The notes under the pieces: generated by a model
What the model was told of the DNA's origin: nothing
What the model saw: only the letters and a program-made list of their open reading frames with translations
The model's database searches: none
Shown: positions 1-7,888 of the stretch, one piece after another
Numbering within the stretch: the first letter of the stretch is position 1
How the letters are laid out: every line of letters starts with the position of its first letter
Made by a program: the position numbers and the translations under genes
NCBI GenBank assembly: GCA_029933125.1
Contig: JAOZOU010000024.1
Span: 1-13,113 of the forward strand
Source: a bacterium
GTDB lineage: Bacteria; Arandabacterota; Arandabacteria; Arandabacterales; Arandabacteraceae
Reading direction: 5' to 3'
DNA: 13,113 nucleotides

Positions 1-719
1 ACCGGGGCCTATCTAACCCCCTCCGCCTTAAATCTATCAAAAGCGCTCTAACTGACGCCTCATCCTCACGATCTGCAACCACCCAGCCTAAAACCTCACG
101 CCTGCCATCATCATCCATACCTACGGCAAAGATAACTACCTTATGCTTAAGGCCTGTCTGCTACAGGCAGGTAACTGTCCCATACCCTCACAGCCATACC
201 ATCTATGAATACATAGGGCCAGTTGCTCAGTGCCCTCGTGTGAAACTCCTCTAACCGCTCCTCAAATTGTCGAACAAGCCGAGTGAAAAACGTCCTTGAA
301 AACCTACTATGCCCAAATGCCTCCACTATCTCCTGGGCACACCGGCTACTACGACCCAGAAGATATGCCTTAACAATCGCTGTCAGAACCTTCGGCTCAA
401 CACGCTGCCACTTATCAAGTACTCCAAAGCGTATATCCATCTTCCTTGCCCGAGGTATCTCCAACTCAACTACGTACCCACCTCGCATCTCCAACTTCCT
501 CAGTCGCTTCCCATTGCGCTCATCACGACGAGTCGGTGTGCGCTCGTACCTGGCCGCACCTATCTGAAGGTCAAACTCCTCATATATCTGTGCCTGCAAC
601 AATCGACGTGCCTCCTCACATGCCCTACGCTCCACCTCATCACAAAACATCGCCTGATAAATCCTCTTGTATTCTGCCCAGTGTGTGCTATTATGTCTAT
701 TAAATCTTAATTCTTTCAT
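1..719 (-). pseudogene. IS256/Mutator-family transposase, frameshifted and cut by window edge
   Basis: This is the N-terminal part of a DDE transposase of the IS256 (Mutator) family, which moves its own insertion sequence. Translation starts at an ATG at 719-717 behind a strong AAAGGAGG site. Residues 1-182 are continuous and contain YVFIDG, where Asp173 is the likely first catalytic aspartate. The frame then hits a stop (147-149) just after a 19-nt palindrome at 153-171. In the next frame the family sequence resumes (LKHKVVIFAVGMDDDGRREV) and stays open to base 1. Deleting the 19 nt joins the two halves as ...VWDSYLKHKVV..., so the gene was intact before the insertion. Family members are about 400 aa; only about 230 are visible because the rest lies left of the window. 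The second and third catalytic residues are therefore unseen. Programmed frameshifting is an alternative explanation but less likely, because the inserted palindrome accounts exactly for the shift. Confidence 0.85.
153..171. repeat. 19-nt palindromic insertion inside the transposase
   Basis: CCTGTCTG-CTA-CAGGCAGG is an 8-bp inverted repeat (one G.T-type mismatch) around a 3-nt loop. It sits exactly where the transposase frame breaks. Removing these 19 nt gives D-S-Y-L-K-H-K across the junction, which fits the family. It therefore looks like a small mobile or replication-slippage palindrome inserted into the gene. I found no second clear copy in this window. Confidence 0.6.
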
Positions 720-775
720 GGGTACAGCCTCCTTTCCAAAGCTAAGCGTTAAACTTACTCGGGGACTGTACCCAT
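718..775. repeat. 10-bp inverted repeat around transposase start
   Basis: ATGGGTACAG (718-727) and CTGTACCCAT (766-775) are perfect inverted copies 38 nt apart, enclosing the ribosome binding site and overlapping the start codon of the transposase. They may be part of the element end, an operator, or an mRNA hairpin that would sequester the start site and limit transposase synthesis. Confidence 0.4.
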
Positions 776-866
776 ATCTACACCATCCCTAAAATCCCCC
801 TCAACCAAAAACCCCACACTTTTCTTTACATCATGGCGGGGAATAGGGTTGGCCGAGCTGTTGAGA

Positions 867-895
867 TTGACAAGGTCGGTTAAACCAAATAATCT
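867..895 (+). promoter_or_regulatory. Candidate sigma70-type promoter for the creatininase gene
   Basis: A perfect TTGACA (867-872) is followed after 17 nt by a weak -10, TAATCT (890-895). Transcription would begin near 902, about 64 nt before the ATG at 966. This supports 966 over the upstream in-frame ATG at 849 as the start. The weak -10 keeps this tentative. Confidence 0.35.
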
Positions 896-965
896 CTTCC
901 TGAGGTGCCTGCCGGCTGGAGACACATTCGATCTTGGCACGCCGAGCAAAAGGGAGGAATGTGCG

Positions 966-1679
966 ATGCACCTTTCAGACCTTACATGGCAGGAAGTTTC
1001 TGATTACCTCGAAGCTCGCGATGCACTCATATTGCCTGTAGGTATTTGTGAGCAGCACTCGAGGCACCTTCCACTTTCCACAGATACAGTGGTCGCTGAA
1101 TACATCGCTGAGTTCCTATCAGAGAAAACAGGATTTCTGGTCGCTCCCACCTTCAACTATGGTGTCGGACTCCCTTGCGATAAGGTCTTCCCCGGCTCAA
1201 CCACCATTGGGTGGCAAGACATGAGAGCCTGTCTTACAGCAATTTTCGACTGGTGGAACTCACAGGGCTTCAAGAAGATCTTCGTCATCACTGCCCACGG
1301 CGATCCTTTTCACCTCAAGGCTCTCAGGGAAACCGGACATGAAGGCGTCTTTGTTCTCGATCTTTATGATATTGACCTGACTGACATCCTTGAGAAGCAA
1401 AAGACTGTCAAACATGCATGTGAAGCAGAAACCTCGGTCATGCTTTACCTGTTTCCTGAAAGTGTGCGACTGGAGAAGATCGAGGATTTTGAAACTCCAG
1501 ACGACTTGATGAAGCAATACCTCAGTCACAGTCGGGAAGACGCTATTCCTGGATCGCCGGGATGCCAGGGTTATCCATCATCAGCAACCAAACAGAAGGG
1601 CAAGAGAATCGTTGAGTTGATGAAGCGGCATGCCCTCGCCTGGATCACCCGACACACCACAGACCTGGGGGATACGTGA
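966..1679 (+). CDS. Creatininase-family amidohydrolase
   Basis: The 237-aa product belongs to the creatininase superfamily, cytoplasmic metal-dependent amidohydrolases that include creatininase, ArfB-type formamide hydrolase and the mycofactocin peptidase MftE. Family hallmarks are visible: PVGICEQHSRHLPLSTD at residues 24-40 supplies likely metal ligands Glu29, His31 and Asp40; His111 lies in TAHGDPFH, replacing the usual NGHGGN; and HACEAETS (150-157) matches the HAGExETS block with Glu155. The start at 966 is chosen because AGGGAGGA ends 6-7 nt before it and homology begins there; the upstream extension to 849 would cross the likely promoter and has no family character. The next gene begins 1 nt after the stop, so the two are probably co-transcribed. 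The altered NGHGGN block suggests a substrate other than creatinine. The family is clear; the substrate is unknown. Confidence 0.85.
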   Translation: MHLSDLTWQEVSDYLEARDALILPVGICEQHSRHLPLSTDTVVAEYIAEFLSEKTGFLVAPTFNYGVGLPCDKVFPGSTTIGWQDMRACLTAIFDWWNSQGFKKIFVITAHGDPFHLKALRETGHEGVFVLDLYDIDLTDILEKQKTVKHACEAETSVMLYLFPESVRLEKIEDFETPDDLMKQYLSHSREDAIPGSPGCQGYPSSATKQKGKRIVELMKRHALAWITRHTTDLGDT

Positions 1680-1680
1680 T

Positions 1681-2316
1681 TTGAAAAGATTGGAGCACCA
1701 GGCAGACTACAGCGGATCAATTGAAGATGCAGCCAGGTATGCCAGGGAAATGAAGCGATTTGCCAGGCTTTTCTACCACTCGACCTTCAAGCACATAATG
1801 GAGCTCGATATCACCGGCAGGTACCTTGAAGCTAGCTCCGGGCCGGGTATCCTTGCTGCAATGATTGCCGGAGCAAAGCCATCTACACGGATAGTCTGTG
1901 TAGATGTCTCACAAGAGATGGTTGAAGTGGGAAGCCAATACATTGAGGAGCAGGGTCTTGCTGACAGAGTCGAGTTCGTCGTTACTGATGTGAGCGAAGA
2001 GGCAGCAATGAGCGCCCTGGGTGAGTTTGATCTTGTTTACTCTACCTACTCGATGCATCATTGGGAAGACCTCAAGCAGGCACTGCGCAATCTGTGGCTA
2101 TGCGTTAAACCGGGCGGATCTCTCTATCTTTCCGATTTACGAAGGGTATCCTGGATTCGTTTTATCCCTTTCGGAGGAGGGCTCATTGATTCGATAAAGG
2201 CATCGCTTACTCCACCGGAGCTGGAAGCAATTGCTGATGAGGTTCATCTCATCAATTATACCGTGGCATCGCGCTTCCCCTGCATGCTCTCCCTCACAGC
2301 ACACAAGGCTCCCTGA
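1681..2316 (+). CDS. Class I SAM-dependent methyltransferase
   Basis: A 211-aa Rossmann-fold methyltransferase predicted to move a methyl group from S-adenosylmethionine to an unidentified acceptor. Motif I is LEASSGPG at residues 49-56, with Ser at the first glycine position of the usual D/E-x-GxGxG. Post-I is VCVDVS (Asp75, expected to bind the ribose hydroxyls). DRVEFVVTDVSE (95-106) precedes FDLVYSTYSMHHW (116-128), and VKPGGSLYLSDL (142-153) is the conserved post-III strand. The first in-frame ATG, at 1630, lies inside the creatininase gene; I prefer TTG at 1681, one base after that gene's stop and 8 nt after GGGGGA, which gives a normal N-terminal helix before motif I. The tight spacing implies translational coupling with the creatininase. 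No dedicated substrate-binding domain is visible. Family assignment is firm, target unknown. Confidence 0.85.
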   Translation: MKRLEHQADYSGSIEDAARYAREMKRFARLFYHSTFKHIMELDITGRYLEASSGPGILAAMIAGAKPSTRIVCVDVSQEMVEVGSQYIEEQGLADRVEFVVTDVSEEAAMSALGEFDLVYSTYSMHHWEDLKQALRNLWLCVKPGGSLYLSDLRRVSWIRFIPFGGGLIDSIKASLTPPELEAIADEVHLINYTVASRFPCMLSLTAHKAP

Positions 2317-2358
2317 TGCCGTCTGAGGCCATTCAGGCACTCGGAATCGAGCGGCATC
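2315..2358 (+). terminator. Possible structured terminator between convergent genes
   Basis: GATGCCG (2315-2321) pairs perfectly with CGGCATC (2352-2358). Inside are two short hairpins, CTGA/TCAG (2323-2336) and CTCG-GAAT-CGAG (2340-2351), giving a three-way-junction shape. It overlaps the methyltransferase stop and is followed by TCTTGTG rather than a clear T run, so termination is only a possibility. Confidence 0.25.
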
Positions 2359-2395
2359 TCTTGTGACGACCCTGCCAAGCAAGCACCCGTTTATC

Positions 2396-2806
2396 TTAGT
2401 CGGGGGGTTCAATAATCATTATCGGTGAAGTATTGCCCTCAGCGAAATCGTTCCCATTCTCACAGTAGACGGCATACGGGTAGATGCCTGGTATGGGAAA
2501 CGACTCCAGCCTTCCTGCCCCAGCCTGGCCAATGCCAGCGTTTGGATGAGAACGATGCGGCTTTGATCTCACTTTCACCGAAACCGGCTTGTCCTTGACC
2601 TTCAGGACTGCCCTTCCCATTATCTTCGCTTCGCCCACCCCGGGCCCGGCTGTCTCTGCCAACTCGAACAACTCAGGCTTGGGAAGGAAGACGGTTGCCT
2701 CAGTGTTGACAGCAATGAAGGTCACCGTCTCACCCTGCTTGACGACTACATAGGGTGGCCAAACCACATTTCTACCAGCGAAACTTATTATTCTTACCTC
2801 TGCCAC
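2396..2806 (-). CDS. Small cupredoxin-like protein without evident copper site
   Basis: This 136-aa protein has the beta-strand pattern of a cupredoxin fold: an N-terminal strand ending in PPYVVVKQGETVTF (residues 17-30), the typical 'high-potential Cu protein' opening, and a C-terminal YPYAVYCENGNDFAEGN (109-125) strand-loop-strand. A single Cys115 is present, but the normal type 1 copper set (His, Cys, His, Met in the C-terminal loop) is not; no His or Met follows Cys115 at the expected spacing. His84 and His87 lie in a basic loop. There is no signal peptide, so it should be cytoplasmic unless exported otherwise. Translation starts at GTG (2806-2804) with GAGGAGGAAA just upstream. It lies 66 nt downstream of the kinase gene on the same strand and is probably co-transcribed. 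Fold by pattern, role unknown. Confidence 0.6.
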   Translation of the reverse strand: MAEVRIISFAGRNVVWPPYVVVKQGETVTFIAVNTEATVFLPKPELFELAETAGPGVGEAKIMGRAVLKVKDKPVSVKVRSKPHRSHPNAGIGQAGAGRLESFPIPGIYPYAVYCENGNDFAEGNTSPIMIIEPPD

Positions 2807-2872
2807 TATACTTTCCTCCTCTCGGTCAACGTTTCACCTTTATAGTCCACAAGCCCATGCCCGCTTTGCACT

Positions 2873-5626
2873 TCATTGCGGAACTGGACTTCTCGTATTC
2901 CGTTGTTCCTCGAACTTCTCCTTGAGCCTGATGAAGCGCTCATCGGCTCGCAACAATCTCAAGCCTGGATAGCGATCCATCACCGCTATAGGGTAGCCCA
3001 TATCCAGCGACTTCTTAATCCACTCGAGAGCCTCATCTCGCCTGCCAAGCTGCTCACATGTCTCCGCAATTCGGAAAGCAACCAGCGTCGTTGATGGCTC
3101 AAGAGCTATCACGCTATCGAGCAAGGCATTTGCTCTCGAATCATCACCCATCATGCTATAGTAGCTTGCGAGATCGGCAAGAATCGACGGATCCCCGGGA
3201 TTGGCCTCGAGTTCCTTCTCAGCAAGTGAGACTGCAACCTGATAGACTGCATATGCCTTGTCCCGCTGGCCTGGGGTCCAATAGCAGGCTTCCGCATAGT
3301 GTGCCCAGACCAGGTAGTCATCATCAGAGATTTCAAGCGCCTTCTGATACATTGCTGCGGCATCGGCATAACGAGCTTCAAAGAAATAAATGGTCCCCAG
3401 GTTAGAGTAAATGAAATCACTGGGCTTTATCTCTAACGATCGGACAAACATCTGCTCAGCCTCCGACCAGCGTTCAAGCTGGAAATAGACAACCCCGAGA
3501 TTGGTATAGCCAGCTGTTCTGTCAGGTCTAAGTTCTATCATCTTCTGGAGCTGTGGAATGGCGTCCTCGTAGAGCCCATGGGTTATGTTGAGTGCAGCAA
3601 GCTCGTGGTACATACGATAGCTTCTCGGAAATGCCTCTATGGCACGCTTGTAAGCCGCCACGGCATCATCAAGTCTGCCAGCTCTGGCGCAGGCACGAGC
3701 GAGATCCCGGTTGGCCTCAAAATTAACTGAATCGACGAGCACTGCCTGGTTAAGAATTTCAAGACAGGGCTCAAACTGACCCCTGGTGGAATAGGCAGCA
3801 GCAAGTGCAACATAGAAGTCCGGAATCTGGGGATCGAGTGTAATTGCCTTCTCGCACAGTTCTATGCTTGTGGTAAGGGCTGCCGTATCACCGTCCACCT
3901 TGAACTTTTCAAGATAGGACAGAGCAAGCCCGGCATACGGCAATGGATAAGGAGGGTCATCCTGAATTGATCGTCTGAATGAGACAACAGCACTGTCAAG
4001 CAGCGGCTCACCTCCAAAAGGATGAAGATACCCCATGCCCAGAAGGTAGTGTTCGTAAGCGGTCGGGACGGTTGTCCTCAGCCCAGTCAGAGAAGCAAGG
4101 GCTTCGGGCTCGATCGGAACTTGAAGCATCCCTGCTACCTTCACAAGAAGACTGTCCTGCCACGTTGAAAGATTAGCAATCGGACCTTCTAGCCTGACTG
4201 ACCCGAGCTCATTGAAGGTTTGAGCATCGACGAGGCTAAGTGTGAGCAAGCCACCACTTGGGGCTGACTCAAACCTCCCCTCAATTGTTAGATTGGTACA
4301 TAGCTCCCGCTGAGCCTGGGCAGCGATCTTGACATTACGACCTTGGACTTCAGCACAGGGGACAATGTAGAAGGATTGGTCGAACGATGCGAGCCTGCTG
4401 AGATAACCCACCAGTACGTGAACAAGCCCGTCACAAAAAGCATGTCTCGCGGCGCTATCCTGATTTACATGGAAAGGAAGCACAGCAACATATTTTGTCG
4501 GAGGAAGCGGCTTATAGCCAAGGGATTGAAGAAACTGTTGGCGGAGAGTCGGATTGAAACCGATCAGAATTGCAAGCGCAACCACCACAGCAGCTCCAGC
4601 GGTTAGAGCGACTCGGCGAAGAGACCCGGATCTGGTGCGAATTCGTCTCCTCAGTCTCACTCCGAACGGAAGATTCTGCCTTACAGCTTCCAGTTCCTCA
4701 AGGAGGGCTTCCGCTGAGGCGAAGCGACCAGACGGATCTTTCTTGAGACATCTTCCGACTATGCGATCGAGTCCATGCGGAAGCTTGCGTACAAGTCGTG
4801 ATACCGGTTTCGGATCTTCGTGAAGGATCGAGTGGATGATTGCCTGCTCGTTCTCCCCTCTGAAGGGTCGCTCACCTGTCAGTATCTCATAGAGCACTGC
4901 ACCCAGCGACCAGATATCGGTTCGACCGTCAACCGATCTTCCTTCTGCCTGCTCAGGGGACATATAGACGACTGTGCCAACAATTGTACCTGCTTTGGTG
5001 ATACTCAATTCCGAAGCGAGCTTTGCCAGCCCGAAGTCCAGCACCTTGACTCGTCCATCATCAGTCAGAAAGACATTGGCAGGCTTTATGTCCCGATGGA
5101 CTATCCCTTTGCTATGAGCTGCTTTGAGGGCATTGGCAATCTGGATGGCGATATCGATCGCCTGCTCCGGCCTCATCGGAGCCTCCTTGACACGGCGGTC
5201 AAGGGTTTGACCATTGTAGCAGGCCATCACTAGAAAGGTATTCCCAGTCACAGTCTCATCAATCTCATAGATGGTGCAGATGTTGGGATGATCGAGTTTG
5301 GAGACAGCCTGAGCTTCACGTATGAAGCGTTGTTTAGCCTCGGGGCTTGAGGTCAGGTGAGGCGGGAGAAATTTCAAGGCAACTCGCCGCTTAAGCCTGA
5401 TATCGAATGCTTCAAAGACGACACCCATACCGCCTTTGCCGAGCTGGGCAATGATGCGATATTTACCAGCGACTATGTCTCCGACTGATGGTATGCTGGT
5501 TAGGGGTTGTGAATCCCGTGCACGTGTCGGGGCATCCTTTTCGTCTGACACAAGCAGTTTTGATCCGCAGGCGTTACAGAAGCGGCTTGTTGGCGGATTC
5601 TCCGAATCGCATCTCGGACACTTCAT
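2873..5626 (-). CDS. Membrane Ser/Thr protein kinase with zinc ribbon, TolB-like and TPR domains
   Basis: A 917-aa PknB-type kinase. Order of parts: N-terminal zinc ribbon with Cys3, Cys6, Cys17 and Cys20; kinase domain about 55-317 with glycine loop GKGGMG (63-68), Lys85 in VALKF, Glu104, HRDIKPANV (catalytic Asp179, Lys181, Asn184), DFG (197-199), SPE (223-225) and DIWSLG (Asp237); a basic stretch and one membrane helix about 339-357; a TolB/CsgG-like domain opening with YVAVLPFHV (379-387); and a row of TPR repeats about 520-905. All catalytic residues are present, so it should be active and an RD kinase. The kinase should face the cytoplasm, with the TolB-like and TPR parts across the membrane as a likely protein-binding sensor. 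The ATG at 5626 follows GGGAGTGAG and is the only start retaining the zinc ribbon. This multi-domain plan is common in FCB-type and Acidobacteria genomes. The ligand and substrates are unknown. Confidence 0.92.
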   Translation of the reverse strand: MKCPRCDSENPPTSRFCNACGSKLLVSDEKDAPTRARDSQPLTSIPSVGDIVAGKYRIIAQLGKGGMGVVFEAFDIRLKRRVALKFLPPHLTSSPEAKQRFIREAQAVSKLDHPNICTIYEIDETVTGNTFLVMACYNGQTLDRRVKEAPMRPEQAIDIAIQIANALKAAHSKGIVHRDIKPANVFLTDDGRVKVLDFGLAKLASELSITKAGTIVGTVVYMSPEQAEGRSVDGRTDIWSLGAVLYEILTGERPFRGENEQAIIHSILHEDPKPVSRLVRKLPHGLDRIVGRCLKKDPSGRFASAEALLEELEAVRQNLPFGVRLRRRIRTRSGSLRRVALTAGAAVVVALAILIGFNPTLRQQFLQSLGYKPLPPTKYVAVLPFHVNQDSAARHAFCDGLVHVLVGYLSRLASFDQSFYIVPCAEVQGRNVKIAAQAQRELCTNLTIEGRFESAPSGGLLTLSLVDAQTFNELGSVRLEGPIANLSTWQDSLLVKVAGMLQVPIEPEALASLTGLRTTVPTAYEHYLLGMGYLHPFGGEPLLDSAVVSFRRSIQDDPPYPLPYAGLALSYLEKFKVDGDTAALTTSIELCEKAITLDPQIPDFYVALAAAYSTRGQFEPCLEILNQAVLVDSVNFEANRDLARACARAGRLDDAVAAYKRAIEAFPRSYRMYHELAALNITHGLYEDAIPQLQKMIELRPDRTAGYTNLGVVYFQLERWSEAEQMFVRSLEIKPSDFIYSNLGTIYFFEARYADAAAMYQKALEISDDDYLVWAHYAEACYWTPGQRDKAYAVYQVAVSLAEKELEANPGDPSILADLASYYSMMGDDSRANALLDSVIALEPSTTLVAFRIAETCEQLGRRDEALEWIKKSLDMGYPIAVMDRYPGLRLLRADERFIRLKEKFEEQRNTRSPVPQ

Positions 5627-6000
5627 CGTGGCTCACTCCCTTCCACAGTGATAGCCACACCCGAGGTGAGTGAGCAAATAATTCGATTTTTGAATGAGCA
5701 CCGGCTGCTAGAACCATCCGCTTGGATCTCGAAACAGTAGTCGAGATGAGCGACATCATTGGATGTCTGACGATTGCGAATTAAAGTAACTTCCTCGACA
5801 TCAGAACTGCCGTCGCAGCCCAGTGCGCTCTGACTGTACGTTAGAAATTCTGCGGGACCGGAGTAACATCCCTGATGCCTTCGAGATCCAGCTTGCTCAC
5901 CTTACCCACCGCCATGATAGACCCTGGCTGGCTGGCAAGTCAACCAGACAATGAGGAAGTACTGCCCGGGTCGATCTTTTCTCCAACCAGTCAGCTGCTC
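5627..6000. other. Intergenic region between kinase and GEVED-protein genes
   Basis: No convincing gene. On the minus strand a 24-codon ORF (5915-5841, beginning MAVGKVSKLD) has no ribosome binding site. In another minus frame an open stretch without a usable ATG runs from about 5898 to 5623, and its TGA overlaps the kinase ATG as ATGA. The two frames could be pieces of one frameshifted small gene. This region should also hold the kinase promoter, but I see no clear -35/-10 pair. No strong terminator is evident downstream of the 6001 stop. Confidence 0.3.
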
Positions 6001-7767
6001 CTATTTTATTAGTACGAGCCTCTGCGTCATGGCGGACCCGGCCGATTCCATCCTGAGGAAATATATGCCTGGAGTAACGCGATGACCCTGAGCATCTGTT
6101 CCGTCCCAGAAAGCCTCATGTTGCCCTGCCGGCTTGACTGTGTCAAACAGGAGTTTTACCTGACGACCAAGAGCGTCATAGACAGCAAGCCTGACTCGCT
6201 GGTCATAAGGAATCTCATAGGAGACCACAGTCTTGTTGGCAAATGGATTTGGGTTGGTCCGACCGAGGTAGAATTGTGGCGGCTCGTATCCCTTGCCTGT
6301 CCCAGCACACGACTCGCTAACCCAGAGCAGATAGTCCTCAGATTCGCCATCTTCAAATTGCCCTTCGCCATTCCAGTCTGCTCCGACAGGCGTTGAAGTA
6401 ATAGTGAACCTCGTCCAGACGTAGCCGGTATCAGGTCCGATCACGAATGATGGTGGATTCAGAGCAGAGAGCGGCTGGTTGAATCCAGGTGGAATGAGGA
6501 AATCAACCAGGACGTGCTCGGGCACAGGGACTGCACGGCATGAATCCTGTCCTCCCCAGACACCGTCATGATTCCAGTCGACAAGCACATTGACAAACAT
6601 ATCAAGGTCGGAGCCGTTGTTGATGAGGATGTCAACATTCCTGCCCCAGACTGCAGTTGAGCAGGGAGCACCAAGCCGACCTGTGCAGCTGGTTGAACAG
6701 GGGACGACTACATTGCCCACGATAGTGTACGAGGGCGGCATTATGAGACCAGCATCATTGTCCCCGAAACACTCGTCCATATCGTAGGGCGGAAATGGTG
6801 GTGTGACGGCGCAATTGCCAGCATTGCCATCGGCCTCACCATCGACCATGGGTCCGAACCAGGCCCGACTCCCGGGGGCATGCTCAATCCAGCCTGATTG
6901 TCCCAGGTTCACACATGTCGGAAACTGCCCGGTTACACCCATCGATGGGTATGCAGGCTCACCCTCGGGAGCATCGCCGAAGTCGGGATCGTTCTGAGGG
7001 GTCTCATTTATCTCAATCAGGTAATCCTCACTCTCGCCGCCTTCATAAACCCCGTGACCATCCCAGGGTAAGATCACCTTGCTTTCGCTAACCATGAACC
7101 TTGCCCAGACATAGCCCCGATTGGTTCCGACTATGAATGAAGGTGGACCGAGCCCCGAGAGTGGTCCACTGTAACCTGCTGGCAGGTGAAAATTGATCAG
7201 CACATGCTCAGGAACAGGAATTGGTGTACTCCCACTGCTGCAAAAGACTGTGTCTCCCCAGACGCCGTTCTGATTCCAGTCAAAGAGGACATTGATGTAG
7301 CCAGGATCAGCAGGATTCCCGCTGTGATGCACTTCGATATCGACATCGATTCCCCAAACGGCTGTCTTACACGTGTCCTGCATCGGGTAGCCTGTGAAAT
7401 TAGGGCATGGAACCACAGTTCCTCCACTGATTGTGTAAGGCTCCGGAAACATGAGCCCCGCATCGCCATCCTGGAAGCATTCATCAGCATCATAGGGTGG
7501 GAAGTTTGGGCACTGTCCAGCATTGCCTTCAAATTCATAGTCCTCCTGTGGGCCGAAGAATGTCCACTGGGGAGGCAGAGCCCCATGGGTGATGTAGAAG
7601 TTTATTGGAACATTTTGACAGGTTGGAAAGCCACCGATTACCCCCGTTGAGGGATAGGCGACCGAACCCTCGGGAGCATCACCCCAATCGTCATCACAAA
7701 GCGCAGACGTTGCAAGAATGGCTGTACTACAGACCGTGACGAAAAGCAGAACCAGAATGTTCTTCAC
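6001..7767 (-). CDS. Secreted protein with two GEVED modules and FlgD-Ig/sorting-type tail
   Basis: The 588-aa product starts with a Sec signal peptide (residues 1 to about 24, cleavage near SALC/DDD). Two tandem modules follow, about 28-253 and 262-483. Each opens with GDAPEG...YPS.GV.G.FPTC, contains a calcium-type loop (DWNQNGVWGD near 163; DWNHDGVWGG near 397) and ends in GESEDYL, the hallmark of GEVED domains. Six cysteines are shared by both copies (50/285, 86/319, 97/333, 121/357, 133/369, 176/410), suggesting disulfides and an extracellular location. Residues about 496-588 form a FlgD-like Ig/type A sorting tail (NPNPFANKT, then VYDALGRQV, WDGTDAQG, PGIYFLRM). The start is GTG (7767-7765) after AAAGGAGGG. 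It is monocistronic as far as can be seen. Likely a surface or secreted structural or adhesive protein; no enzyme motif is present. Whether a type IX-like system exports it cannot be told here. Confidence 0.88.
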   Translation of the reverse strand: MKNILVLLFVTVCSTAILATSALCDDDWGDAPEGSVAYPSTGVIGGFPTCQNVPINFYITHGALPPQWTFFGPQEDYEFEGNAGQCPNFPPYDADECFQDGDAGLMFPEPYTISGGTVVPCPNFTGYPMQDTCKTAVWGIDVDIEVHHSGNPADPGYINVLFDWNQNGVWGDTVFCSSGSTPIPVPEHVLINFHLPAGYSGPLSGLGPPSFIVGTNRGYVWARFMVSESKVILPWDGHGVYEGGESEDYLIEINETPQNDPDFGDAPEGEPAYPSMGVTGQFPTCVNLGQSGWIEHAPGSRAWFGPMVDGEADGNAGNCAVTPPFPPYDMDECFGDNDAGLIMPPSYTIVGNVVVPCSTSCTGRLGAPCSTAVWGRNVDILINNGSDLDMFVNVLVDWNHDGVWGGQDSCRAVPVPEHVLVDFLIPPGFNQPLSALNPPSFVIGPDTGYVWTRFTITSTPVGADWNGEGQFEDGESEDYLLWVSESCAGTGKGYEPPQFYLGRTNPNPFANKTVVSYEIPYDQRVRLAVYDALGRQVKLLFDTVKPAGQHEAFWDGTDAQGHRVTPGIYFLRMESAGSAMTQRLVLIK

Positions 7768-7865
7768 GATACCCTCCTTTGCTGGGGGTTTTGGTTCAGT
7801 GCTTGCGGGATCCCTATGGGAGGCAGCGTTGCGGGCTATCCGCTACACCGTCTCGAGGAATCGCT

Positions 7866-7884
7866 GCGTCGCACTCAGCGACGC
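7866..7884. promoter_or_regulatory. Perfect 7-bp hairpin at predicted transcription start
   Basis: GCGTCGC-ACTCA-GCGACGC is a 7-bp perfect stem with a 5-nt loop. It lies at or just downstream of the predicted start point (about 7882, minus strand) of the GEVED-protein transcript. It could be an operator or a 5'-end stem-loop protecting the mRNA. Confidence 0.35.
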
Positions 7885-7888
7885 TCGT

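Larger units (their letters stand above)
1..775 (-). mobile_element. Insertion sequence of the IS256 family, left part outside window
   Basis: The transposase pseudogene and its upstream sequence mark one end of an IS256-like element. The right boundary is not certain. The best candidate terminal segment begins near 761 (GGGGACTGTACCC), but the other end lies outside the window, so terminal inverted repeats and target duplications cannot be compared. The first neighbouring gene to the right starts at 966. Confidence 0.5.

Noticed and set aside
283-710. Plus-strand open frames across the transposase
   Set aside because: They are shadows of the minus-strand transposase, with no ribosome binding site and no recognisable protein.
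849-965. Upstream in-frame start for the creatininase gene
   Set aside because: No ribosome binding site, no family similarity, and it would include the likely promoter; the ATG at 966 has AGGGAGGA.
3058-3420. Plus- and minus-frame ORFs inside the kinase TPR region
   Set aside because: They overlap a continuous, well-supported TPR-coding frame and show no independent features.
4553-4560. ATTGAAAC, resembling the end of many CRISPR repeats
   Set aside because: A single occurrence inside the kinase coding region, with no repeat-spacer periodicity anywhere in the window.
7186-7650. 154-codon plus-strand ORF opposite the GEVED-protein gene
   Set aside because: Antisense shadow; the minus frame has a signal peptide, repeated modules and conserved cysteines.
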